Shown here: positions 9,268 to 18,263 of the stretch, one piece after another
Layout of the letters: every line of letters begins with the position of its first letter
Position numbering within the stretch: position 1 is the stretch's first letter
Source: RI-283 sp964487925
GTDB taxonomy: Bacteria > Pseudomonadota > Gammaproteobacteria > SZUA-140
Direction of reading: 5' to 3'
DNA: 54,380 nucleotides
Assembly: GCA_964487925.1 (NCBI GenBank)
Contig: CAZASZ010000005.1
Coordinates: 1-54,380 of the forward strand
Program-made: the position numbers and the translations under genes
The notes under the pieces: model-generated
The model's database searches: none
The model's input: only the letters and a program-made list of their open reading frames with translations
What the model was told of the DNA's origin: nothing

Positions 9268-9762
9268 ATGAAGACTCGAGTGTTGTTCGTCTGTATGGGC
9301 AATATCTGTCGTTCGCCCTCTGCGCAGGGCATTTTCTCGCACTTGCTTGAACAAAGGGGGCTTGCCGACCGATGCGAGGTCGATTCCGCGGGGACGATCG
9401 CCTTTCACACAGGCAGCCCGCCGGATCAGCGAGCGCAGACGGCGGCAAAGTTGCGCGGTATAGACCTCTCCGGGCTTCGGGCGCGTCAGGTCAGCCCAGA
9501 GGATTTCGAGGTGTTTGACTATATCCTTGCCATGGATGAGGATAATCTGAGCGATTTGATCACTCAGGCCCCGGAAGTTCACCGGGACAAGATCTCCTTG
9601 ATCATGGCGGATGCAGGATGGTTGGATGGAGGCGAGGTGCCAGACCCCTACTACGGTGGGGTATCCGGTTTCGAGCAAGTACTAGATATGCTCGAAACCG
9701 CATGCAATGGGTTAATTGATCGCGTCTTGCAGGGCGAGCTCAGTTCGTCCGGAAGCGACTGA
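9268..9762 (+). CDS. Low-molecular-weight protein-tyrosine phosphatase
   Basis: Cytoplasmic phosphatase of 164 residues. The active-site loop CMGNICRS is at 9-16 (nucleophile Cys9, Arg15) and the general-acid Asp is in VPDPYYGG near residue 126. Length and motifs indicate an intact enzyme. No tyrosine kinase or capsule gene is nearby, so a Wzb-type role cannot be argued from context. Its last 23 bases overlap the end of the convergent chemoreceptor gene. Confidence 0.94.
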   Translation: MKTRVLFVCMGNICRSPSAQGIFSHLLEQRGLADRCEVDSAGTIAFHTGSPPDQRAQTAAKLRGIDLSGLRARQVSPEDFEVFDYILAMDEDNLSDLITQAPEVHRDKISLIMADAGWLDGGEVPDPYYGGVSGFEQVLDMLETACNGLIDRVLQGELSSSGSD

Positions 9763-11359
9763 CGCAACCTGCCAGCTGTTTCGACACCGAGCAGACCTCT
9801 TCGTTGGCGTTTTGCAGCTGTTGAGCCTCCTCCATGGTCTGCTCGGTCGCCTCGCTGATGTTACAGATATTGCGGTTGATTTCCTCGCTGGTGGCGCTCT
9901 GTTCCGTTGCGGCGCTTGCGATACTGTCCACCATATCGGCGATTGAAGCGACAGAGTGTTCTATGGCCTGCAGCTTTTCTCCTACCGAAGTGACTGATTC
10001 CACCGAGGTTTGGGCCTTCTGGTGACCCTGTTCCATGGCCTGCGCCGTCGACGAGGCTGTTGCTTGGAGGCGCTCGATCATGCCACTGATCTCACCCGTG
10101 GATTTCTGGGTACGTTGTGCCAGCGTACGGACCTCGTCCGCTACGACGGCGAAGCCGCGACCCTGTTCGCCCGCCCTGGCGGCCTCGATGGCTGCATTGA
10201 GTGCAAGCAGGTTGGTCTGTTCCGCGATGTCGTTGATGACTTCGATAATGCGGTCAATGGCCATGCTGTTTTCGTGCAGCTCACGAATGACTCGCGTGCT
10301 GTTGGCGACATCGTCGGCGAGGCTGGTGACCGCAGCAATGGTCTGTTGGGCCATGTTGCCACCGTCTTTGGTCTCAAGCCGGGCATCACCGGCGGCTTCC
10401 GCGACGCGCTCGGCGTTGTTGGCAACTTCATGGCTTGTGCTCAGCATTTCGTTCATGGCCGAGGCAATATGGTTGATTTCGTCTCGTTCGTTTTCGATAT
10501 GTCGCGTGGTGCTATGGGCAACGTTCTTCAAAGTGTCTGAGGTCTGCGACACTGCGTGGGTGGCCTCTCCGATCTGACTGACCATGCCGCTGATGTTCGC
10601 CCTCATATGGTCGATATTTACGGCTAGGTCCGCGATTTCATCGTTGCGCTTCAGCGAGATGTTGGCGCCGCCCAGGTTGCCGCCGGAGACGGCATTCACG
10701 GAGTTGGAAATCGTGCCGATGTCCGCAATTAGTTTACGTATCTGCATAACCAATACGCCAAAAATAACTGCCAGGAGCATCGACGTGATCAGGACGAAGA
10801 AGATCGTCTCGTTATTGATGGAGTGCTGCGCAACTAGCGCTTCATTGACGAGAGTTATGCCGTTGCCTACAAAGGGCTCTAGGCGATTCGAGAGGGCTTC
10901 TGCCACGCCGTCGAATTCTGGCATCAAGATATTTCCTTTTGCCGGACCGCCGGCCACATAGGCATGGGCCATTTGTTTTCCGACCGTGTAATAGCTGTCG
11001 AAGGCGGCGGAGATGTCATCCAGGGTCGCCTTCGTTTCCGGGTGAAGCTCACCCAGCTCACGACTGAGCTGCCGAAACTTGGCGGCGTTCTCCTCGGCCA
11101 GGTCAAAGCCGTCATTGAGACCGTTTTGCCCTCGGGTCGCGCTGACATCGGTAAGGAATTGCTGTACTTGTACCACGGCCGTCTTCAGTTCCTTGACCTT
11201 GATCAGGAACGGAAGCTCTGTTTTTTTCACCGCTTCGTTGAGCGCTTCAGATTTGCGGGTCTGAAGAAAAACATTGGTGGTTAAGATGGCCAGCGCGACG
11301 ATCGACAAGACAGTAAGAGCCAGGAACTTTTTATTAAGAGCCAGATTGGCAAAGTGCAT
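9740..11359 (-). CDS. Methyl-accepting chemotaxis protein
   Basis: Transmembrane chemoreceptor of 539 residues. Helix TM1 is at about 13-33, followed by a four-helix-type periplasmic ligand domain of about 150 residues. TM2 is at about 190-212, then HAMP, then a long cytoplasmic coiled coil whose conserved tip (EQTNLLALNAAIEAARAGE...) lies near 375-410. No C-terminal NWETF-like CheR/CheB tether is present; the protein ends VSRFRTN. The ligand is unknown. No che or flagellar genes are in the window. A sigma-28-like element lies about 75 bp upstream of the start. Confidence 0.95.
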   Translation of the reverse strand: MHFANLALNKKFLALTVLSIVALAILTTNVFLQTRKSEALNEAVKKTELPFLIKVKELKTAVVQVQQFLTDVSATRGQNGLNDGFDLAEENAAKFRQLSRELGELHPETKATLDDISAAFDSYYTVGKQMAHAYVAGGPAKGNILMPEFDGVAEALSNRLEPFVGNGITLVNEALVAQHSINNETIFFVLITSMLLAVIFGVLVMQIRKLIADIGTISNSVNAVSGGNLGGANISLKRNDEIADLAVNIDHMRANISGMVSQIGEATHAVSQTSDTLKNVAHSTTRHIENERDEINHIASAMNEMLSTSHEVANNAERVAEAAGDARLETKDGGNMAQQTIAAVTSLADDVANSTRVIRELHENSMAIDRIIEVINDIAEQTNLLALNAAIEAARAGEQGRGFAVVADEVRTLAQRTQKSTGEISGMIERLQATASSTAQAMEQGHQKAQTSVESVTSVGEKLQAIEHSVASIADMVDSIASAATEQSATSEEINRNICNISEATEQTMEEAQQLQNANEEVCSVSKQLAGCVSRFRTN

Positions 11360-11432
11360 TATGGCGTGCCTCCAGTATTGGCCGGTATTTAGTAGCGTGA
11401 TAGAAAAGCGTTTGCTACATAGCTGGTCTAAT

Positions 11433-11458
11433 CTATCGGCATCAATGTTCTTAGTTTG
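11433..11458 (-). promoter_or_regulatory. Possible sigma-28 (FliA) promoter of the chemoreceptor gene
   Basis: On the minus strand, CAAA and GCCGATAG are separated by 14 bases. The enterobacterial FliA consensus is TAAA, 15 bases, GCCGATAA. The -10 half matches at 7 of 8 positions. The site sits about 75 bp upstream of the chemoreceptor ATG, where motility-regulated promoters are common. The spacing is one base short, so this is tentative. Confidence 0.4.
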
Positions 11459-11544
11459 AGGGCTTCGTCAATGTTTTTGGACAATTCGCCAGCAAAGGTT
11501 GGCGCTATCCTTTCTAGGGATACAGGGCTGTAAGGTTCTTTATA

Positions 11545-12753
11545 TTAAGCGTTGGGAACGTGTCGGGTGGGTTCGGTTTCGATCGCGATAGCGACGGAGG
11601 CCCGCTTGGCTTTTTCCAGTGAGCCCTCGATGGTTTCGGCGCGGGCGAGGACAACGCCCATGCGCCGATATCCGACGACCTCCGGTTTTCCGAACAGCCG
11701 TAGCTGAGTATCGGGCGCTTTGAGGACCTCGTTAAGATTGCCGTAGCTGATCTCACGCGAATCCCCTTCGGCGAGAATGACGCTGGAGGCCGACGGGCCG
11801 AGAAAACGGATCGCCGGGACCGGTAGGCCGAGAATAGCGCGCGCATGTAGGGCGAACTGAGATAGATCCTGTGAGATCATTGTGACCATTCCGGTGTCGT
11901 GTGGACGCGGCGAGACCTCGCTGAAGATGACCTCATCACCTTTGACGAACAGCTCGACGCCGAAGATTCCGCGTCCGCCAAGGGCCTCGGTAACGCGTCC
12001 AGCGATGTCGCGAGCCTGTTCGAGTGCGCCTGGGCTCATCGGTTGCGGCTGCCAGGACTGGCGATAGTCACCGCCGACCTGAACGTGTCCGATGGGCTCA
12101 CAGAAGCTCGTTCCATCTACATGGCGGATTGTCAGCTGAGTGATCTCATAGTCAAAATCAACAAAGGCTTCGACGATGACTTTGCCCGAGCCGCTGCGAC
12201 CTCCCTGCTGAGCGTAGGCCCAGGCCGAATCGACGTCCTCCATGCTCCCTATTGTGCTCTGACCCTTTCCCGATGAGCTCATGATGGGTTTGACGACACA
12301 GGGCACGCCCAGCGCCTCAATGGCCTCATGAAACTCCTCACGGTTGGCGGCAAAACGGTACGGCGACGTGGGAATACCAAGTTCCTCGGCGGCGAGCCTG
12401 CGGATGCCCTCGCGGTTCATGGTGAGTTTGGCGGCACGCGCCGAGGGGATGACGGCATAGCCTTTGACCTCTAATTCCTCGAGAGTCTCCGTGGCGATGG
12501 CCTCGATCTCGGGTACGATGAAATCAGGCTGTTCCTGTTCTATGATATGGCGCAGCGCGGGGCCGTCGAGCATCGACAGTACGTGACTACGATGGGCGAC
12601 TTGCATGGCCGGCGCATTTTCATAGCGATCTAGGACTATGACCTCGACACCCATACGCTGTAGCTCGATCACGACCTCCTTGCCCAGTTCGCCGCCTCCA
12701 CAGAGCAGGACGCGGGTGGCGTTGGCGGACAGCGGGGTTCCGATTTGAGTCAT
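11545..12753 (-). CDS. purT: Formate-dependent phosphoribosylglycinamide formyltransferase
   Basis: ATP-grasp enzyme that makes formyl-GAR from GAR, formate and ATP, an alternative to PurN in purine synthesis. It has 402 residues. The N-terminal LLCGGGELGKEVVIELQ region and PEIEAIATETLEELE are typical. The ATP-grasp core includes KPIMSSSGKGQS at about 155-166 and a C-terminal EVSPRPHDTGMVT. It stands alone, leftward, with a -10-like TATAAT at 12795-12790 upstream but no clear -35. I saw no PurR-type operator. Confidence 0.97.
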   Translation of the reverse strand: MTQIGTPLSANATRVLLCGGGELGKEVVIELQRMGVEVIVLDRYENAPAMQVAHRSHVLSMLDGPALRHIIEQEQPDFIVPEIEAIATETLEELEVKGYAVIPSARAAKLTMNREGIRRLAAEELGIPTSPYRFAANREEFHEAIEALGVPCVVKPIMSSSGKGQSTIGSMEDVDSAWAYAQQGGRSGSGKVIVEAFVDFDYEITQLTIRHVDGTSFCEPIGHVQVGGDYRQSWQPQPMSPGALEQARDIAGRVTEALGGRGIFGVELFVKGDEVIFSEVSPRPHDTGMVTMISQDLSQFALHARAILGLPVPAIRFLGPSASSVILAEGDSREISYGNLNEVLKAPDTQLRLFGKPEVVGYRRMGVVLARAETIEGSLEKAKRASVAIAIETEPTRHVPNA

Positions 12754-12913
12754 TTCAGCGTGCGCTCGTTTAAGGTTGGCAGGGCTCCGATTATATATCA
12801 GGAGTTGTATTCGTTGTGCCCTTGAGGCAAGGGTGCAGCCTGTCTCGGTAGAACATCGGTCGACTTATCTTGATCAAGGCCCTGTTGTCTGAGATTCTTG
12901 GCGAACGGTATCT

Positions 12914-13315
12914 ATGAATAGTTTCCCTGGGGTAGTCATGGAAAATGTGGCATTTTGGATCAGATCTGGTTCGCTACTCGCGGCGTTAGCAATCGTGACC
13001 GGCGCCTTTGGCGCCCACGGACTCCAGAATCAGTTGAGTCCGGCGATGATGTCGGTTTATGAGAAGGCTGTGCACTATCACGCTTATCACTCACTTGGCC
13101 TCTTCGCCGTAGCCTTTGTCCGTTACTATCGTCCTGAGGCGCGGCGCGCGGTCTGGGCAGGGCGACTGATGCTGGTCGGAATCGTCTTCTTCTCCGGCAG
13201 TCTGTACGTTCTGAGTCTGACCGGATTGTCCTGGCTCGGGGCGGTCACGCCGATTGGTGGCTTGGCTTTTATCGCGGCCTGGCTCATGCTGTTCTTCGCT
13301 GTTTCTGGATCCTGA
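12914..13315 (+). CDS. DUF423 family membrane protein
   Basis: A 133-residue integral membrane protein with four hydrophobic segments (about 17-36, 55-70, 83-103 and 108-130). It carries the family motif GAFGAHGL near 27-34 and the YEKAVHYHAYHSLGL stretch. The function of DUF423 (YwdK/YgdD-like) is unknown. An internal ATG (residue 9, MENVAFW) is an alternative start and would remove a non-conserved leader. It precedes serS with a 130-bp gap and shares its direction. Confidence 0.88.
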   Translation: MNSFPGVVMENVAFWIRSGSLLAALAIVTGAFGAHGLQNQLSPAMMSVYEKAVHYHAYHSLGLFAVAFVRYYRPEARRAVWAGRLMLVGIVFFSGSLYVLSLTGLSWLGAVTPIGGLAFIAAWLMLFFAVSGS

Positions 13316-13329
13316 CCAAGTCCGGAGGT

Positions 13330-13368
13330 CCGCGATCGGTACCGAACTCGCGGCGCATGCGCTAGAAT
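13330..13368 (+). promoter_or_regulatory. Palindrome-rich serS upstream control region
   Basis: CCGCGA (13330-13335) and TCGCGG (13348-13353) flank the perfect 10-bp palindrome TCGGTACCGA (13336-13345). A second perfect palindrome, GCGCATGCGC, is at 13353-13362. It directly abuts a -10-like TAGAAT at 13363-13368. This looks like an operator or structured leader for serS; no good -35 is visible. Confidence 0.4.
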
Positions 13369-13445
13369 GCCCGCCGAACCTGGGTCCGGAAACCTGACTT
13401 CCACAGCCTCAAAACCCATACCGCATGAGAGAGTAGTGAACGAAC

Positions 13446-14729
13446 ATGATCGATCCATTCCTGATTCGTAACCGTCTGCCCGAAACGGCCGTAGCCCTCG
13501 CTCGACGCGGCTTCACACTTGATGTCGCGACCATCGAAACCCTCGAGACGCAGCGCAAGGAGACCCAGACAGAAGTCGAGCGTCTCCAGCATGAACGTAA
13601 CCGCAGTTCAAAGGCCATAGGCCAGGCCAAGGCCTCGGGACAGGACGTTGCGCCCCTGATGGCGACGGTTGGCGAGCTTGGTGAGCGCCTCAAAGAGCTA
13701 CAGGGTCGTCTCGAAGCCATCCAGACTGAATTGAGCACCCTGTTGCTCGGCATCCCCAATTTGCCGCATGATAGCGTCCCCGAGGGATCCAATGAGGAGG
13801 ACAACGTCGAGATCAGGCGTTGGGGGACGCCCTCTGAGATGGACTTCAACCCGAAGGACCATGTTGCTCTGGGGGGCAATCTGGGTCTGCTCGACTTCGA
13901 ACGCGCGGCGCGTATAAGCCAATCACGCTTCATGACGATGTCGGGGCCGCTGGCGCGCCTGCATCGAGGCCTGATCTCTTTCATGCTCGATATTCACACC
14001 CGCGAACACGGCTATACCGAATGGTATGTGCCCTATATCGTCAACGCTGAGGCTCTGCGGGGTACTGGGCAGTTACCCAAGTTCGAGGAAGAGTTGTTCG
14101 CTCTGCGCAGCCGCGACGACGAGCGGCAGCTATATTTGATTCCTACAGCCGAGGTGCCCGTGACGAATCTCATGCGTGAAGAGATCCTCGAGTCTGCCAC
14201 GATGCCGCGCCGCTTCGTGGCCCATACTCCGTGTTTTCGGAGTGAGGCGGGATCCTATGGGAAGGATACTCGGGGCATGATTCGTCAGCATCAGTTTGAA
14301 AAGGTCGAACTCGTCCAACTGGCGCGGCCCGAGGAGTCTTATGCAGCACTCGAGGCCCTGACCGGTCACGCCGAGGCCATCCTGCAGCGTTTGGGTCTGC
14401 CATACCGCGTCATGGCGTTGTGCTGTGGCGACATGGGTTTTTCGGCGGCCAAGACTTATGATCTTGAAGTATGGCTGCCGGGACAACAGTGCTATCGCGA
14501 GATCTCTTCGTGCAGCAATTTTGAAACTTTCCAGGCTCGTAGACTGCAGGCTCGCTGGCGTAACCCGGAGACCGGCAAGCCCGAGCTTGTGCACACGTTG
14601 AACGGCTCCGGACTTGCGGTCGGCCGTACCCTGGTTGCGATCATGGAGAACTTTCAGGATCGCCATGGCGCCATCCATATTCCAGAGGCCTTGCAACCCT
14701 ATGTTGGCGGAATGACCAAGATTTCTTAG
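13446..14729 (+). CDS. serS: Seryl-tRNA synthetase
   Basis: Class II synthetase that charges tRNA-Ser. It has 427 residues. The long N-terminal antiparallel coiled coil (about 25-105) binds the tRNA long arm. The catalytic core follows with motif 2 (FRSEAGSYGKDTRGM, near 261-275) and motif 3 (GSGLAVGRTLVAIMEN, near 387-402). The C-terminus YVGGMTKIS is typical. cysG starts 8 bp downstream, suggesting cotranscription. Confidence 0.98.
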   Translation: MIDPFLIRNRLPETAVALARRGFTLDVATIETLETQRKETQTEVERLQHERNRSSKAIGQAKASGQDVAPLMATVGELGERLKELQGRLEAIQTELSTLLLGIPNLPHDSVPEGSNEEDNVEIRRWGTPSEMDFNPKDHVALGGNLGLLDFERAARISQSRFMTMSGPLARLHRGLISFMLDIHTREHGYTEWYVPYIVNAEALRGTGQLPKFEEELFALRSRDDERQLYLIPTAEVPVTNLMREEILESATMPRRFVAHTPCFRSEAGSYGKDTRGMIRQHQFEKVELVQLARPEESYAALEALTGHAEAILQRLGLPYRVMALCCGDMGFSAAKTYDLEVWLPGQQCYREISSCSNFETFQARRLQARWRNPETGKPELVHTLNGSGLAVGRTLVAIMENFQDRHGAIHIPEALQPYVGGMTKIS

Positions 14730-14737
14730 GACTTATC

Positions 14738-16123
14738 GTGGAGCGTCTGCCGATTTTTCTAGATCTCCGCGACCAGCTCTGTCTGGTCGTTGGGGGTGGA
14801 GAGGTTGCGGCGCGCAAGTGCTCCATGTTGCGGCGCGCCGGGGCTATCGTGACCATCGTTGCCCCCGCCCTCTGCCCGCGACTCACCGATGCGCTTGGAG
14901 CGCCGGTTTTGAATTATATCGCGCGCGATTTCGAGGCCGATGACATTGAGGGCATGACTCTCGTGGTCGCCGCCACTGATGACGCGGTCGTCAACGAGGC
15001 CGCATCTAAAGCCGCTCGAGCGCAGCGCATCCCGGTCAACGTCGTCGACCGTCCGGAACTCTGCAGTTTCGTTTTCCCCTCGATCATCGATCGCTCGCCC
15101 CTTGTCGTCGCCGTTTCGAGCGGTGGCGCCTCGCCGGTGCTGGCGCGTCTGGTGCGGGCGCGTCTGGAGGGGTTATTGCCGGCCGGGCTCGGGCGGCTTG
15201 CGACCCTGTTGGGTGGCTACAGGGCTCGCATCAAGCAAAGTATTCCCGGCTTTGTAGACCGGCGGCGCTTTTGGGAGGACTTGATTCAGGGACCGTTTTC
15301 GGAACATGTGCTGAGTGGCGATGAGTCGTCCGCGATACGTCTGCTCGAGGGTCGTTTGGCTGGGGACGTGAATCAAACCGGCGCGGTCTATCTGATCGGG
15401 GCCGGGCCGGGAGATCCCGACCTCCTAAGTTTTCGTGCTCTGCGCTTCATGCAATCTGCCGATGTCGTGCTTTATGACCGTCTCGTCTCGGAGCAGGTAT
15501 TGGATCTGGTTAGGCGAGATGCTGAGCGCATCTATGTCGGCAAGCGGCGTGACTACCATCGGATGCGCCAGGAGGAGATAAACGCCACGTTGTTGCGGCA
15601 GGCTCAGTCCGGGAAACGGGTTGTGCGGCTCAAGGGCGGCGATCCCTTCGTGTTTGGGCGTGGCGGTGAGGAGATCGCAGGCCTGGCCGCGGCCGGGATC
15701 CACTTCGAGGTCGTCCCAGGCGTCACGGCCGCCAATGGCTGCGCCGCCTATGCTGGGATTCCGCTGACTCACCGTGATTATGCCCAGTCCGTAGTGCTAG
15801 TGACCGGGAATCTGCGTGACGGCAGGGTCAATCTGGATTGGGAGGGCTTGGTCCGTCCCCAGCAGACAGTCGTGATCTACATGGGTTTGACCGGGCTTGA
15901 GCAGATCTGCGAGGGCTTACAGGGCGCAGGAATGGGCCCTGATACTCCAGTCGCGCTGATCGAACACGGCACCTTGCCCGAGCAACGGGTCATTGTTTCC
16001 ACGCTCAAGGCCTTGCCTGATCGAGTGGCGGGGGAGACGGTTCAGGCGCCCACGCTCATGATCGTCGGCAACGTCGTTCGCTTGCATGAGCAGTTTGCTT
16101 GGTCGGCTACGCCGAGCGATTGA
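14738..16123 (+). CDS. cysG: Siroheme synthase CysG (trifunctional)
   Basis: Converts uroporphyrinogen III to siroheme, the cofactor of sulfite and nitrite reductases. It has 461 residues with a GTG start. The N-terminal CysG-B half (about 1-205) has the NAD-binding VVGGGEVAARK at 19-29. It oxidises precorrin-2 and inserts iron. The C-terminal CysG-A half has the SAM methyltransferase motifs GAGPGDPDLL near 218 and RLKGGDPFVFGRGGEE near 298. Both catalytic halves look complete. It overlaps the 3' end of convergent ybiB by 17 bp. No sulfite or nitrite reductase gene is in the window. Confidence 0.97.
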   Translation: MERLPIFLDLRDQLCLVVGGGEVAARKCSMLRRAGAIVTIVAPALCPRLTDALGAPVLNYIARDFEADDIEGMTLVVAATDDAVVNEAASKAARAQRIPVNVVDRPELCSFVFPSIIDRSPLVVAVSSGGASPVLARLVRARLEGLLPAGLGRLATLLGGYRARIKQSIPGFVDRRRFWEDLIQGPFSEHVLSGDESSAIRLLEGRLAGDVNQTGAVYLIGAGPGDPDLLSFRALRFMQSADVVLYDRLVSEQVLDLVRRDAERIYVGKRRDYHRMRQEEINATLLRQAQSGKRVVRLKGGDPFVFGRGGEEIAGLAAAGIHFEVVPGVTAANGCAAYAGIPLTHRDYAQSVVLVTGNLRDGRVNLDWEGLVRPQQTVVIYMGLTGLEQICEGLQGAGMGPDTPVALIEHGTLPEQRVIVSTLKALPDRVAGETVQAPTLMIVGNVVRLHEQFAWSATPSD

Positions 16124-17099
16124 CCCACATGGCGTTAGCCTGAGCGAGGGCGTCCTCGGGGTCGCTCGCCCGTTCGAGCAGCCTCAGCGCGATTGCGACC
16201 GTGCCGATGACGGCGGTCTCGCCGTACTCGTCCTCGATTTCACCGTTCCAGAGCGCGGCCAGGCGGGGTACTTCCAGCAATTCAGGAGCAATATGGCGTC
16301 GTTTGAACAGGGCCGGCCAGGTTTCCACGATAGCTTCTCGGCCACGGACGCCGAGAACCTCGCATTCGCCGTCCGGGTTGCGTTCGGCCTCTCCACCCTC
16401 CCCTTTGAATACTGCCATATGGGGCTGACCGAGCAGAATCGCAGCTTGCTGGTGGACGCCTCTATAGTTGGGATGAAAAATCCCTTGCATTAGGTACGGC
16501 GCCGATAAGGGATTTAGCATGCGCAACAAGGTGTTGATCGGTGACCGCAGGCCGAACAGTTGGCGCAGGTCGACGATGTGTTTGAGGGCCGGGCTAATGC
16601 GGTCCAGATCAATATATGCGAACCCGCCGTTCGTAACGGCTTGTCCTACAGCGTCTAGGTCCTTGCAAACCGGCAGGCCGAGCGACCGGACGGCCTCCTC
16701 GCTGTAGACGCGGTTATCCTTGTTGCCGGGCGTACCATGCATGAGGATTCGAACACCCGCTCGCTCGGCGAGCAAGCGAGCGGAGAGCACGAACCAGGGT
16801 AGGTGACGACGCTTTCCGGCGTAGCTCGACCAATCCAGATCGACAGAGGGAAGAGCCACGGGGCGGCCGGATGCCGGGTTGAGATGAGCACGGGCGGCCC
16901 GGATAAAGCCGGCGAGCTCCTCGGCGCTCTCTTCTTTGACCCGGACTAACATCAGGAAGGCGCCGAGTTGTTCGGGGGTTGCCTGGTCCTCAAGGATCAT
17001 GGTCATCGCGGTCTCGGCCTCTTCAAATGTCAGCGATCGGCTGCCTTTCTTGCCTTTGCCAAGCGTACGAATGAATGGCGCGAACGGGTGTTCCTGCAT
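16107..17099 (-). CDS. ybiB: YbiB, anthranilate phosphoribosyltransferase-fold protein
   Basis: A 330-residue member of the glycosyltransferase family 3/TrpD-like group. E. coli YbiB is a nucleic-acid-binding TrpD2-type homologue without known synthase activity. The helical N-terminal domain (LTFEEAETAMTMILE...) is followed by the alpha/beta domain with HGTPGNKDNRVYSEE and a basic central region. I prefer ATG 17099 (MQEHPFAPFI) because GGGGAG lies 5 bases upstream. A longer form from 17135 adds 12 residues without such a site. It is convergent with cysG and divergent from djlA; ybiB near cysG recurs in sulfur- and nitrogen-oxidising gammaproteobacteria as far as I recall. Confidence 0.87.
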   Translation of the reverse strand: MQEHPFAPFIRTLGKGKKGSRSLTFEEAETAMTMILEDQATPEQLGAFLMLVRVKEESAEELAGFIRAARAHLNPASGRPVALPSVDLDWSSYAGKRRHLPWFVLSARLLAERAGVRILMHGTPGNKDNRVYSEEAVRSLGLPVCKDLDAVGQAVTNGGFAYIDLDRISPALKHIVDLRQLFGLRSPINTLLRMLNPLSAPYLMQGIFHPNYRGVHQQAAILLGQPHMAVFKGEGGEAERNPDGECEVLGVRGREAIVETWPALFKRRHIAPELLEVPRLAALWNGEIEDEYGETAVIGTVAIALRLLERASDPEDALAQANAMWVNRSA

Positions 17100-17191
17100 A
17101 ACATCTCCCCTAATTGTAGGCGTGAATTTGAGCATATTTTGCGCTGGAACGCCGGGTTGGACAACCGCGTGAGGCTGCGGCTGAAACGGTA

Positions 17192-17221
17192 TTGTGCATA
17201 TGAGTAGAATTTCCTCATAAT
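17192..17221 (+). promoter_or_regulatory. Candidate djlA promoter
   Basis: CATAAT (17216-17221, 5 of 6 to the -10 consensus) lies 18 bases after TTGTGC (17192-17197, a poor -35). It sits 73 bp upstream of the djlA start in the divergent ybiB-djlA gap. The -35 is weak. Confidence 0.35.
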
Positions 17222-17294
17222 GTGATCCACAAAAAGCGATTGTGCCGCCTTGAGCGCAATCAGAGAACGCTTGATTGATGCAAGGGGAGGCGCG

Positions 17295-18089
17295 ATGAAT
17301 TGGTGGGGCAAGCTCCTAGGCGGAGCATTTGGATACATGTTGGGTGGTCCGTTAGGGGCGCTGATTGGCGCCGCCTTGGGGCACCGCGTTGACAAGGGTG
17401 TCGCCGGCATGGGCATCACGATGAACCCCGCCGAACGTGAGCGTATCCAGACGGCATTCTTTACGGCTACCTTCTCCGTGCTCGGACATCTGGCAAAGGC
17501 GGATGGTCAGGTCACGCGTGAGGAGATACGCTTGGCCGAGGCGGTTATGGTCCAGATGCAGCTCAATGAGGAGCAAATGGCCGTCGCCAGGCGTCTATTC
17601 AGCGAGGGCAAGCAAGCTGACTTCGATCTTGATGAGGTCCTCGATCAGTTTGTCAGCGTGTGCCATCGCCGCCATACTTTGTTGCGCATTTTTCTCGAGG
17701 TGCTTGTACAGGCCGCCATGGCCGACGGTCACCTCAGCGAGGCCGAGGAGGCCGTGCTTCAGCACGTCTGTTCCCGAATCGGATTTACCGCGGAGGAGCT
17801 TGCCCATCTCGAGTCCATGGTGGCGGCCTCGGCACGTTGGGCCGGTGCGGGTGGCAGCGGTGGCCCGACAAGTCCCCGGGATATTGCCAGCGCCTATGCC
17901 TTGCTTGATATCCCCGAAACCGCCACCGATGCCGAAGTTAAGCGCGCCTACCGCCGACTTATGAGTCAGCATCACCCGGACAAATTGGTCGCCAAGGGCC
18001 TGCCCGAGGAGATGATGAAAATCGCGACGCAGAAGACCCACGAGATCCGTCAGGCCTACGAGCAAATCAAGCAGGTGCGCGGCTTCTAG
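17295..18089 (+). CDS. djlA: DjlA-like membrane-anchored DnaJ co-chaperone
   Basis: Inner-membrane-anchored J-protein that stimulates DnaK. The start is ATG 17295 (MNWWGKLLGG) with GGGGAGG four bases upstream; an upstream in-frame start lacks a site. The protein is 264 residues. A glycine-rich membrane segment lies at about 5-33, a TerB-like helical domain at about 55-155, a Gly-rich linker at about 188-196, and a C-terminal J domain at about 200-262 with HPD near 227. This order matches DjlA. The homologue in E. coli is linked to capsule signalling; nothing here shows that role. Confidence 0.93.
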   Translation: MNWWGKLLGGAFGYMLGGPLGALIGAALGHRVDKGVAGMGITMNPAERERIQTAFFTATFSVLGHLAKADGQVTREEIRLAEAVMVQMQLNEEQMAVARRLFSEGKQADFDLDEVLDQFVSVCHRRHTLLRIFLEVLVQAAMADGHLSEAEEAVLQHVCSRIGFTAEELAHLESMVAASARWAGAGGSGGPTSPRDIASAYALLDIPETATDAEVKRAYRRLMSQHHPDKLVAKGLPEEMMKIATQKTHEIRQAYEQIKQVRGF

Positions 18090-18181
18090 CTACCGACCGA
18101 CTACGTGCTCTCGGGCCGCGACTAGTCAGCAAAGAGGTGCCGACAGACTCCGCCCCCAAAGCCTCTGGTTTTGTGGTATCA

Positions 18182-18211
18182 TTGACGGTTATTTGGGAAG
18201 GGTGCTATAGA
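18182..18211 (+). promoter_or_regulatory. Candidate sigma-70 promoter of sspA-sspB
   Basis: TTGACG (18182-18187, 5 of 6 to the -35 consensus) and TATAGA (18206-18211, 4 of 6 to -10) are separated by 18 bases. The site lies about 52 bp upstream of the sspA ATG, leaving a leader with the AGAGGAAG ribosome-binding site. Confidence 0.5.
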
Positions 18212-18263
18212 GTCGCCCAATCCCGGCAAACACTTTCACGACTATCCAGCAGAGGAAGACATT

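Noticed and set aside
10010..10540. 176-residue plus-strand open frame opposite the chemoreceptor
   Set aside because: It is antisense to the most conserved chemoreceptor tip; its length comes from the codon bias of the true gene.
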